Assembly (NCBI GenBank): GCA_025360005.1
Contig: JANYDA010000042.1
Coordinates: 1 to 64,000 of the forward strand
Source of the DNA: Fibrobacteria bacterium
Lineage (GTDB): Bacteria > Fibrobacterota > Fibrobacteria > UBA11236
Direction: 5' to 3'
Length of the DNA stretch: 64,000 bases
Shown here in pieces: positions 44,803-52,448 of this stretch. Position 1 is the stretch's first letter. Each line of letters begins with the position of its first letter. The translations under genes were made by a program, and so were the position numbers. The notes under the pieces are model-generated. The model ran no database searches. It was not told where the DNA came from and saw only the letters and a list, made by a program, of their open reading frames with translations.

Positions 44803-46302
44803 TCAATGATGATCGTGCGCGCGGCCGTTGTGCGGCGTTGCGGCGTACGGGAATACCTTATTGTAGCCGATATCGTTCCCGTCCACGTTGTCGCCGGCGG
44901 GTCCGTTGATGACGGGCGGGCTCACGCGCAAATCGCTGATCAAAGCGGTCACGCCTATGTCCACCACGTCGTCGCCGAAGCGGCGGCCGTTGGGCCAGCC
45001 GCCCGGGATGAGCCCTTTGCCGTCGAAGCCCGGCTGCACCCTGCTGATCAATACGTCGCCGCCGAAGATGCCTAAGCGCGAATAGCCCGCATCGTTGGGG
45101 GCGGAAACGCTGCCACCGGCCAGGCGGGCCGGGGCCGTGGAAAGATCGATCTTGATCAAGTCGGGTATGAAGATGCCTGCCAGATCGGTGCGGTCGGTTT
45201 CCGGCGCGGGACCTTTCCCGCCGAAGACCAGGGCGTTGAGGAGATGGGCCAGTTCCGGCTTAAGCGCGTACTTCTTGAAGAGGCGGGCGTCCGTTTGCGG
45301 GCCGAGCTGGTTGTAGCGATCCTTATCCTCCAGGGCTACGAAGCCCTCGCAGAACAGGGGATTGCCCTGGCGGCCAACTTGCACGTAATACTTGTCGCGA
45401 TTGCGGCGGAAATCCTCCGCCCACCACTTGCCGCCCAGCACGGGAGGCCGCAGGCGGCTGGTAGTGGCATGCACTCCCACCACCTGCATGTCCCCGCCGA
45501 TACGCTCCACCGGGATTTCCAGCACCATGGTATGCACGTTGAAGCCCATCTGCGCGTCCTTACCGGGCTTGCGGAGCGCCAGCAGATCGAAGACGGCCTG
45601 GATGTCTCCGTAGAATCCGTCATCTCGTTGCCCGGCGAAGCTGCGGTATCCGTCCTTGAGGTTCTGGATGGTGGCCGCGGTATAAGCGTCGAGATCGGCG
45701 GCATCGGCTACGCCGTCCTTGGCGGGTTTTTCCCCGTCATTGCCCTGGTTGTAGAGGGGAGTGGCGATGCCCTGGTTGTTGGGAGGGACCATGCCTCTGC
45801 CCAGAGTGACGGCCCGGCCTTTGTGTTCATCGATCATGGTAACGGTATAGGTCTGGACCAGGTTCTGCGCTTCGTCCCCGGGCGCCTTGATCACGCCCAG
45901 GTAAGCCTGCAGGATGGTCTCACGGTTGCGGTAACGGGTCTGGAAATCAAAACGGTAGGTAAAGGTGGATCGGCCGCTCGCCACGTCGTCGCCGGTGGAA
46001 ACGTGAATTTCGTAACGCACGTTGTCGTCAAAGCGGAAACCGTTGGGGCCGATGCCGGGCTCTTCAAAAGGGAACACCGAAAGGGCGGCGGTGAGATACC
46101 GATGCCCGCCGTGCTCGTTGAGGAAAGCGTAGACGTCGGTGGTGTTGGCCGCGTCGTCCAGGGTGATGAGGGGCGCATCCATGTGGCTGGACGCGCGGGC
46201 CGGGGAGGGCGCGCCCAGCCCCAGGAAAAAGCAGCCGGTCGCGGCCGCCAATATGGCGGGAATACCGGGTAAGCGGGTTGCATGGAACGATGGGAAATTC
46301 AT
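44803..46302 (-). CDS. Secreted DUF4331 family protein
   Basis: The 499-residue protein has a signal peptide (to about residue 37) and begins the mature part with 'ASSHMDAPLITLDDAANTTDVYAFL', the hallmark of DUF4331, in which an Asp/His cluster may bind metal. Many 'DDNVRYEI' and 'TYTVTMID' strands follow. The biochemical role is unknown. It is followed in the same orientation by a TPR gene located 47 bases upstream on the map, so the TPR gene is transcribed first. Confidence 0.85.
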   Translation of the reverse strand: MNFPSFHATRLPGIPAILAAATGCFFLGLGAPSPARASSHMDAPLITLDDAANTTDVYAFLNEHGGHRYLTAALSVFPFEEPGIGPNGFRFDDNVRYEIHVSTGDDVASGRSTFTYRFDFQTRYRNRETILQAYLGVIKAPGDEAQNLVQTYTVTMIDEHKGRAVTLGRGMVPPNNQGIATPLYNQGNDGEKPAKDGVADAADLDAYTAATIQNLKDGYRSFAGQRDDGFYGDIQAVFDLLALRKPGKDAQMGFNVHTMVLEIPVERIGGDMQVVGVHATTSRLRPPVLGGKWWAEDFRRNRDKYYVQVGRQGNPLFCEGFVALEDKDRYNQLGPQTDARLFKKYALKPELAHLLNALVFGGKGPAPETDRTDLAGIFIPDLIKIDLSTAPARLAGGSVSAPNDAGYSRLGIFGGDVLISRVQPGFDGKGLIPGGWPNGRRFGDDVVDIGVTALISDLRVSPPVINGPAGDNVDGNDIGYNKVFPYAATPHNGRAHDHH

Positions 46303-46349
46303 GTTCTCTCCTTGTTGTGAACGGGATTGGGAAGCTTCGTCCGGGGGCG

Positions 46350-47663
46350 TTATGTCCCGGCCGAAGTGCGGTGCCCGGGCGCCAGGCGCGCCAGGGCTTG
46401 GTCGAGCAGCCTTCTTTCGGAAGGCAAAAGCATTTGTGCCAAGGCGTCCGCCGATCGCAAGCGATCGCGCGCTTTATCCCTGCGGCCGATTGATTCGGCG
46501 ATGAGCCCTGCATGGAGGTAGAGGCGGCCGTCGCGGGTGCCGCGCGCCAGGGCGCTGTCCGAATGGGATAGCGCGGTGGGAAAATCGCCGGCCGCATAAG
46601 CCGCCCAGGCCATGGCATCATGGGTGAAGATGTCCTCCCGGTTCTTCAACTCGCGGGCGGCATAGGCCAAAGCCCCGGCGGGGTCGCGTTTGCGGGTGGC
46701 CAGGAACAAGGCCAGGCCGCGGGGATCCTTGCGGGCCCCGATGGAGACCAGCATGGTTTCCACGCTGTCGGCGGAAGCGGCGCGGCCGGCCTGGCGCAAA
46801 GCGTCCGCGAAGGTCCACAGGGCTTCCGGAAGCGGGTTGGCGCGCACGGAGGCGCCCAGATCGGGTAACGCGGATGCTACCTTGCCTTGCGCTATGAGCA
46901 CCCGGCCGCGCAGCAACAGGGCTGGGGCGTAGCCGGGAACCTGGCGCAGGGCGGAGGCGCAGGAGGATTTCGCCTCCGTCTTGCGGCCCGCTTGCAATTG
47001 GTAGGCGCCCAATTTCGCATAGGCCCAGGCCAAAGCTTCCGGATCCCGGGGGCTGCAGGCGGATACGGCCATGATCATCATGCCGGTGGCGCCTTGCACG
47101 TCCCCGAAAAGCCAACGCATGTGCGCGGCGCGGGCGTAAGCCTGGTAACCCGGTTTGCGATCCATCATGGCCTGGTAGGCGGTGACGGCGGAGTCCAACT
47201 TGCCTTGTTCCATCAATGCATCACCCAATAATCCGAAGTCGAAGCCCAGGCCGCGCTCCGTCGCCAGGGTTTTACCGGCCGCTTCCGCTTCGGCGAAGCG
47301 ATGCATGCTTTCCAGGACATGTCCCTTAAGCAGCAGGGCCGCGGCCGATCCGGGCTGGGCCGCCTCCAGAAGCAGCGCGCAATTCTCGGCCTGGCGGTAG
47401 TAGCCTTCGTCGAAGGAGGCCCGCGCTTTGGCGATGAAGAGCCACCCCAGCTCTTCCAGGCGCGGGCTTCCCGCGGGAACGCCGCGCAGAGTTTTCTGCA
47501 AGGCCGTGATTTGCCGGTCGAGGGGAGTATCGCCCATGGGCGCGCGGAGCACGAATTCGGAGGCGTCCGGGGCCGGCACGGTCACTTGCGCATGCGCGGC
47601 CGCGGCAAGGAAGAAAAAGCCATAGCAGAGCCCGATGGGGCGAAGGCGGATTCGGCGCATCAT
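46350..47663 (-). CDS. Exported TPR-repeat protein
   Basis: The 437-residue protein has a signal peptide ending at Ala-His-Ala-Gln and repeated TPR-like helices ('GYYRQAENCALLLEAAQPGSAAALLLKGHVLESMHRFAEAEA' type units, about 8 from residue 70 on). It probably scaffolds protein contacts in the periplasm. It lies 47 bases upstream of the DUF4331 gene in the same direction; pairs of DUF4331 and TPR genes are a recurring arrangement as far as I recall, which suggests joint function. Confidence 0.75.
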   Translation of the reverse strand: MMRRIRLRPIGLCYGFFFLAAAAHAQVTVPAPDASEFVLRAPMGDTPLDRQITALQKTLRGVPAGSPRLEELGWLFIAKARASFDEGYYRQAENCALLLEAAQPGSAAALLLKGHVLESMHRFAEAEAAGKTLATERGLGFDFGLLGDALMEQGKLDSAVTAYQAMMDRKPGYQAYARAAHMRWLFGDVQGATGMMIMAVSACSPRDPEALAWAYAKLGAYQLQAGRKTEAKSSCASALRQVPGYAPALLLRGRVLIAQGKVASALPDLGASVRANPLPEALWTFADALRQAGRAASADSVETMLVSIGARKDPRGLALFLATRKRDPAGALAYAARELKNREDIFTHDAMAWAAYAAGDFPTALSHSDSALARGTRDGRLYLHAGLIAESIGRRDKARDRLRSADALAQMLLPSERRLLDQALARLAPGHRTSAGT

Positions 47664-47756
47664 GTTGGTTCCGTTGGAAAGGTGGCGGGTACGCTTGCGC
47701 TGACCCTAGTGTTCAGGTTCAGCCATAGATACGGAAGTGGAGGAGTTTTGGATGGG

Positions 47757-47963
47757 TCAGGATGCGCGATTTGTTTCGCCGTCCAAAACCACCACGCGCT
47801 CGAAGAAGAGGCACACGGATTCCATCAGCTTATCGGTGTCCGCGCGCAGGAACACCCAGCCTTCATCCCACCACTTTTCCACTTCGCGCTCGATGATGCG
47901 CGCCATAGCCTCGGGTTTCCAATCGGGGGGGATGGGGATCAGGGATTCGCGCCGTTCCTTCAT
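47757..47963 (-). CDS. Small hypothetical protein, DUF4177-like pattern
   Basis: The 68-residue protein begins at ATG 47963. 'IEREVEKWWDEGWVFLRADTDKLMESVCLFFERVVV' resembles the 'LN..g.eGW.lv......iFER' pattern of DUF4177-type small proteins, but weakly. It lies between the TPR gene and the AI-2E permease gene, all on the minus strand. Confidence 0.45.
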   Translation of the reverse strand: MKERRESLIPIPPDWKPEAMARIIEREVEKWWDEGWVFLRADTDKLMESVCLFFERVVVLDGETNRAS

Positions 47964-48013
47964 GCTCCCATTATAAGGAACATGCGAGGCGGGGAACAAG
48001 AAAGGCGCGCGGA

Positions 48014-49246
48014 TCAGTTTTTTTTAGGGGTGTCCGACTTCCCGGGACCGGGGGATTTTTCGGCGTGGGCGGATTTCGCGGGCTTGCCGGATTTAACGGC
48101 AGCGTCGATGGCGGAAAGCCGGGAGGAAGGATTTTCCTTCAGCAGGCGCGCGATTTTCCCCGTGCGGAATCCCGAGAAGCGGTTGGCTTCCAGCTCGTCG
48201 GCGAAGACCTCCTCGAATATGTTCCAGATGCTCAGGAACAAGGATGCTATGATGGGGCCGATGATCAGGCCGGGCAGCCCGAACACGCCCAGGCCGCCCA
48301 AAGTGCTCAACAGGACCAGCAGATCATGCATCTTGATATCCTTGCCTACCAGGATGGGGCGGACGAAATTGTCCACGGTGCCGATGACGGCTCCTCCCAC
48401 GAAGACAACCGTCAACGCTGCACCCCATCGCCCGCTGATCAGTAGGACAATGGCCGCCGGCAGCCAGATGGTGGCCGAGCCCAGAGCCGGGACGATGCTG
48501 GCGAATACCATCAAGGTCCCCAGGAAGATAGGGGAGTGCAGCCCCACGGCCCAGAACATCAGGCCCCCGATGGTTCCCTGGATCATGCCGATGACGGCGA
48601 TCCCCTTCAAGGTGCCTTTGCTGACGGATACGAATTTCTCGATCAGGATCCGTTCGTACTCGTCCTTCAAAGGAGACCAGCGGATCAGCCGCTCCAGAAT
48701 GCGCTCCCCGTCCATGTAGAAGTAGAACATGATGAAAAGCATCAGGAAAAAGCTGAGCAGGTTGTTGGCCAGGGAAAGGGAAATGTCCGCGCTGTGCTTG
48801 AGGATGAATTGGAAGCCGTTTTGCAGCCCGTTGATGGCCATGCCGGGGAGGTTATCGGTATTCACCCGCTGCATCAGGCCGGGAAAGCGTCCCCGCAGGG
48901 ATTGGATCGCGGTTTCCAGATGGGTCCGCCATGTGTTCACGTCCAGGGACCCGAAGAATCCCACCGCTTCCTGATAGGCGACGGCGCCCACGGCGATGAG
49001 CGGCAGGACCAACACCAGCAGGATGGAAAGCAGGGTCAACAGGGCCGCGATCACGGGCTTGTGCACGCGGGCAAGCAGATTCTTGTAAATCGGGAAAGTG
49101 AGCCCGGTGAAAACCGCAGCCAACAACATAGGCATCAGGAAGTTCTGCAGGAGATAAATGAAGGCGGCGGATACCGCCAGCAGGTAGATGAGGAAGGAGG
49201 CTTTTTGGAAAGGGGTCTGCAGTGAGGCCGTCGGCGCTTTATCCAT
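48014..49246 (-). CDS. AI-2E family permease (YdiK/PerM-like)
   Basis: The 410-residue inner-membrane protein has about eight helices and the family core 'AVGLHSPIFLGTLMVFASIVPALGSATIWLPAAI' and 'LVLLSTLGGLGVFGLPGLIIGPIIASLF'. Despite the family name most members transport unknown small molecules or ions. ATG at 49246 is preferred; the longer frame would start in a region without leader features. The C-terminus is a Lys/Ser/Pro-rich tail. Confidence 0.87.
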   Translation of the reverse strand: MDKAPTASLQTPFQKASFLIYLLAVSAAFIYLLQNFLMPMLLAAVFTGLTFPIYKNLLARVHKPVIAALLTLLSILLVLVLPLIAVGAVAYQEAVGFFGSLDVNTWRTHLETAIQSLRGRFPGLMQRVNTDNLPGMAINGLQNGFQFILKHSADISLSLANNLLSFFLMLFIMFYFYMDGERILERLIRWSPLKDEYERILIEKFVSVSKGTLKGIAVIGMIQGTIGGLMFWAVGLHSPIFLGTLMVFASIVPALGSATIWLPAAIVLLISGRWGAALTVVFVGGAVIGTVDNFVRPILVGKDIKMHDLLVLLSTLGGLGVFGLPGLIIGPIIASLFLSIWNIFEEVFADELEANRFSGFRTGKIARLLKENPSSRLSAIDAAVKSGKPAKSAHAEKSPGPGKSDTPKKN

Positions 49247-49373
49247 CCAGAGAAAATGGATAACTATCGGGGTAAATGCAACGTCGGCGTGCTTGGAGAG
49301 GAAGAAGGCGCGGGGCCTGCAAATCATAGGCCCGCGGCTTTTACTAATTTTTTTGCGGGAGAGGAGGGCGGAC

Positions 49374-50459
49374 ATGCCATCGGAGGCGCGGCCCGCGCCA
49401 GCGAAAGCCCAGCCGGCTTCGCGGCCGGTCGATTTCGTGAAAAAGGTGGGGAAGGGCCGGACCTTGTCCGCAGACCTGTCCGCGCAGGAATCCCGCAGCG
49501 CCTTCGATCAGTTGCTGGACGGGGCTTTCCTGCCCGTGCAGGCGGGCGCGTTCCTGCAGGCCTTGCGCATCAAGGAGTTGACGCAAGCCGAGCTCGACGG
49601 GTTGGCCGGCAGCTTCGGTAACCGCCTGGTTTCCCTGCCGCCGCTGGCCGGCCGGCATACCTTGGTCCTCAATCTCGCCTCGGACACCCAACGGAAGGGC
49701 GGACTCGCATGTTTGCTGGCCGCCCATCTGCTCCGGCGCTTCGGCGTCGCCGTGGGCATCGTGCGCAGCACTCCGGTATTGCAGGGCAACGCGGCCTCCT
49801 TCGACGAAAGTTGGGAGTTGGCCAAGTTGCTGGATCCGGATGGTCCCGTGTTCCCGGCCAAGACGGCCAGCGGGGACCTGGAGCCGGCCGGGAAGGTATT
49901 CGCGCCCGCGCCTGTGAAGGCGGATTGCGGCGACCTGATCGCGGGGCTGGCCTCCTTGGACGCCCTCCGTTCCCAACTCGGCTTCCGATCCTGCCTGCAC
50001 ACCGCGGAGAAGCTGGTCAACCCCTGGCCCGCATCGCCCATGCTGCTGGGGATTTCCCATAAGCATTATGCCTTGCGGCTGGCGCAGACCATGGTGAGCG
50101 CGGGACTGCGCGGGAAAATCCTGCTGGGCAACCACGGAACCGTGGATCTGGTTCTGCATAAGGAAACGGAAATGGTTTCCGTGGATGGGGGATTCCGGGA
50201 GGATTCCGTATCGCCCGCGGCCTTGGACCTGGATCTTTCCGCCGAGGTATACTCCCTGGGCAAATTCCCCCAATGGCGCGGATGGCTGGGGGCGATGGGC
50301 GGGACCCAGGCGCCGGATTCCCCCGGCGCTCGCGACAACGGGCTGCGCGGAGCGATACAATACCATTTGGCGGTGCTGCTGTGGGCGGCCGGGGCCGAGG
50401 CGGATCCCGCGGCCGGATTGGCTTCGGCCCGCGCGGCAATACCTAGATTGTTCCAGTAA
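49374..50459 (+). CDS. TrpD-like (glycosyltransferase family 3) protein
   Basis: The 361-residue protein resembles TrpD2/YbiB-type relatives of anthranilate phosphoribosyltransferase: helical N-terminal domain ('DGAFLPVQAGAFLQALRIKELTQAEL'), then 'LVLNLASDTQRKGGLACLLAAHLLRRFGV' and 'LGISHKHYALRLAQTM' followed by 'LLGNHGTVDLVL'. The canonical Gly-Thr-Gly-Gly-Asp PRPP loop of TrpD is missing, so catalysis of the tryptophan step is unlikely. GGAGAGGAGGG precedes ATG 49374. The next gene (argA) is 25 bases away, so they may be cotranscribed. Confidence 0.7.
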   Translation: MPSEARPAPAKAQPASRPVDFVKKVGKGRTLSADLSAQESRSAFDQLLDGAFLPVQAGAFLQALRIKELTQAELDGLAGSFGNRLVSLPPLAGRHTLVLNLASDTQRKGGLACLLAAHLLRRFGVAVGIVRSTPVLQGNAASFDESWELAKLLDPDGPVFPAKTASGDLEPAGKVFAPAPVKADCGDLIAGLASLDALRSQLGFRSCLHTAEKLVNPWPASPMLLGISHKHYALRLAQTMVSAGLRGKILLGNHGTVDLVLHKETEMVSVDGGFREDSVSPAALDLDLSAEVYSLGKFPQWRGWLGAMGGTQAPDSPGARDNGLRGAIQYHLAVLLWAAGAEADPAAGLASARAAIPRLFQ

Positions 50460-50484
50460 CCGCCGGTTTTAGGAGAAGGAAAAG

Positions 50485-51855
50485 ATGGAAGGCAACGGCA
50501 AGAAGAAGACCGCGAAACCGGCGAACCAGGCCCAGGCGGGCATGGCGGGATTCCCCATGCAGGGGATGCGCGAGGTTTTCGGGTACCTCCGCCGTTACCG
50601 GGAGCATGTCTTCGTCCTCAAGATCGATGATCACCTGATGAGCAAGCCCTTGTTCTCCTTGCTCATCAAGGACATCGTGCTGCTCCAGAAGATCGGCATC
50701 CGCATCATCCTGGTGCCGGGCGCCAAGCATTCCATCGACAAGGTGCTCAAGACCTACCGCGTCAATTCCACCATGAAAGACGATGTCCGCATCACTACGG
50801 AAGAAGCCATGCCCCTGGTGAAGCTGGGCGCTTCCAACGTCACCAATGTGCTCATCTCCCTCTTGACCGAGAACGGCGCCAACGGCGTGGTCGGCAACTG
50901 GGTGCGCGCGCGCGCCATGGGAGTGCTCAACGGTCTGGATTACCAGCATACCGGCCGCGTGGAAAAGGTGGATGTCAACCTCATCAACAATATGCTGGAA
51001 GACGGCCTCATCCCGATCGTGCCGAACATCGGTTGGAACATGGTGGGCAAGGATTACAACCTTTCCAGCAGCGAACTGGCGGTGGCCATCGCCAAGGCCC
51101 TCAAGGCCACCAAGCTTTTTTTCATTGGCGTGGATACGGGCATCCCCGTGGTGGCGGAGTGCGAGTTCGCGGACGCGGGCGAAAAGGCCAGCGGCTTTTT
51201 CTCCAACCTCGATCTGGAAGAAGGCAACATCCTCCTCAGGGATTTCTCCCCATCGCTCAAGTCCGAGCATCGGGAGCTGGTGTCCCTGGCCATGGACGCA
51301 TGCGCGGCCGGCGTGGATCGGGTGCATTTCATAGACGGCTCCCTGGACGGCATCCTGTTGCAGGAAATCTTCTCCAGCGCGGGCCACGGCACCATGTTCT
51401 ACGCCAACCAATACGATAAAATCCGCACTGCCAGGCCCTCGGACATCCCCGAGATCCTGCGCATTATGCAGCCATACGTGGAGGACGGCATCCTCATCCA
51501 GCGTTCGGCGGAAACGCTGGCCGCGGAACTGGAGAACTTCGTGGTTTTCAAGGTGGACTCCACCATCCACGGCTGCGCCGGCCTGAGGATCTATCCGGAA
51601 AAGAAGGCGGAGCTTTATGCGGTGGTGGTCGACTCCGGCTTCACCGGCCAAGGCACCGGCCGCAAGATAGTATCCTTCCTGCTCGACAAAGCCCGCAAGG
51701 CGGGGGTGAAAAGCGTGTACCTGCTCACCACCCAGACCAGCGATTTCTTCATGCGCAATGGCTTCCGCGAGGCGCCTCTCACCGTCATGCCCGCTGATCG
51801 CCAGTCCAATTATAATCCGGATCGCAATTCGCGGGTCTTGGCCGTCAATTTATAA
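50485..51855 (+). CDS. argA: N-acetylglutamate synthase (ArgA type)
   Basis: The 456-residue enzyme acetylates glutamate to start arginine synthesis. The N-terminal amino-acid-kinase fold covers about 30-300 ('FVLKIDDHLM', 'IILVPGAKHSI', 'IPIVPNIGWN'), and a GNAT domain covers 310-456 with the acetyl-CoA loop Gly-Gln-Gly-Thr-Gly-Arg in 'VDSGFTGQGTGRKI'. AGGAGAAGGAA precedes the ATG. The arrangement (kinase then GNAT) is that of ArgA rather than ArgJ or ArgB. Confidence 0.88.
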   Translation: MEGNGKKKTAKPANQAQAGMAGFPMQGMREVFGYLRRYREHVFVLKIDDHLMSKPLFSLLIKDIVLLQKIGIRIILVPGAKHSIDKVLKTYRVNSTMKDDVRITTEEAMPLVKLGASNVTNVLISLLTENGANGVVGNWVRARAMGVLNGLDYQHTGRVEKVDVNLINNMLEDGLIPIVPNIGWNMVGKDYNLSSSELAVAIAKALKATKLFFIGVDTGIPVVAECEFADAGEKASGFFSNLDLEEGNILLRDFSPSLKSEHRELVSLAMDACAAGVDRVHFIDGSLDGILLQEIFSSAGHGTMFYANQYDKIRTARPSDIPEILRIMQPYVEDGILIQRSAETLAAELENFVVFKVDSTIHGCAGLRIYPEKKAELYAVVVDSGFTGQGTGRKIVSFLLDKARKAGVKSVYLLTTQTSDFFMRNGFREAPLTVMPADRQSNYNPDRNSRVLAVNL

Positions 51856-51914
51856 CCGGAGCTACTTCGCTGCGGTCGCAAGCCCCGCCGAAGGCGGCTT
51901 GCGGGCCTCGAGAC

Positions 51915-52439
51915 TTATCGGAACTCCCTTTCCAAAACCGACGCGATGAAGCGTTCCAGGCTGATAGGATAGAAGCGCGGCTGCGGGCACCAGATCACGC
52001 CCATGTTTATGATCTCCGCGCGGCTCAGTTCGTTCAACACGCCGGCGATCAGTTCCTGGTCCGGGTCCGGGAATGCCTCAACGGAGAGATGCTCGTTGCG
52101 GATGCGGTAATTCTTCTTATAGGCCGTGCTGAAAGAAAACATGCGCGCCACGATGCTCTTATCCATGAACGGCTCCGCCTCCGGGAACATATCCGAAAAA
52201 TGCTCGTCGCCGGGAGAAAGCGAGAGCAGGAGCTTGGGGCCGACCATGATTTTGCCGGTCAGCTTCAGGGACCCGGGATTGGCTTTGCCGGAATCGGTCT
52301 CGTCGTTGGGGCCCACCAAAGTGAAGGGCAGGGCATGGTACCCGGCCACGATACCGGTGAGGGGAAGGCGCCGCACATCCGTTGCCTTGTAGATGTGTCT
52401 CAGCTTTTCCTGGTCCGCATTCCCGTATAAGTCCGACAT
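51915..52439 (-). CDS. Hypothetical protein, 174 residues
   Basis: This soluble, mixed alpha/beta protein has no signal peptide. I see no known motif; 'LPLTGIVAGYHALPFTLVGPND' and 'GKIMVGPKLLLSLSPGDEHFSDMFPE' are its most distinctive stretches. It ends 60 bases from the convergent argA gene and starts 10 bases after the stop of comEC, so it could be cotranscribed with comEC. Confidence 0.55.
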   Translation of the reverse strand: MSDLYGNADQEKLRHIYKATDVRRLPLTGIVAGYHALPFTLVGPNDETDSGKANPGSLKLTGKIMVGPKLLLSLSPGDEHFSDMFPEAEPFMDKSIVARMFSFSTAYKKNYRIRNEHLSVEAFPDPDQELIAGVLNELSRAEIINMGVIWCPQPRFYPISLERFIASVLEREFR

Positions 52440-52448
52440 CGTACCAAT

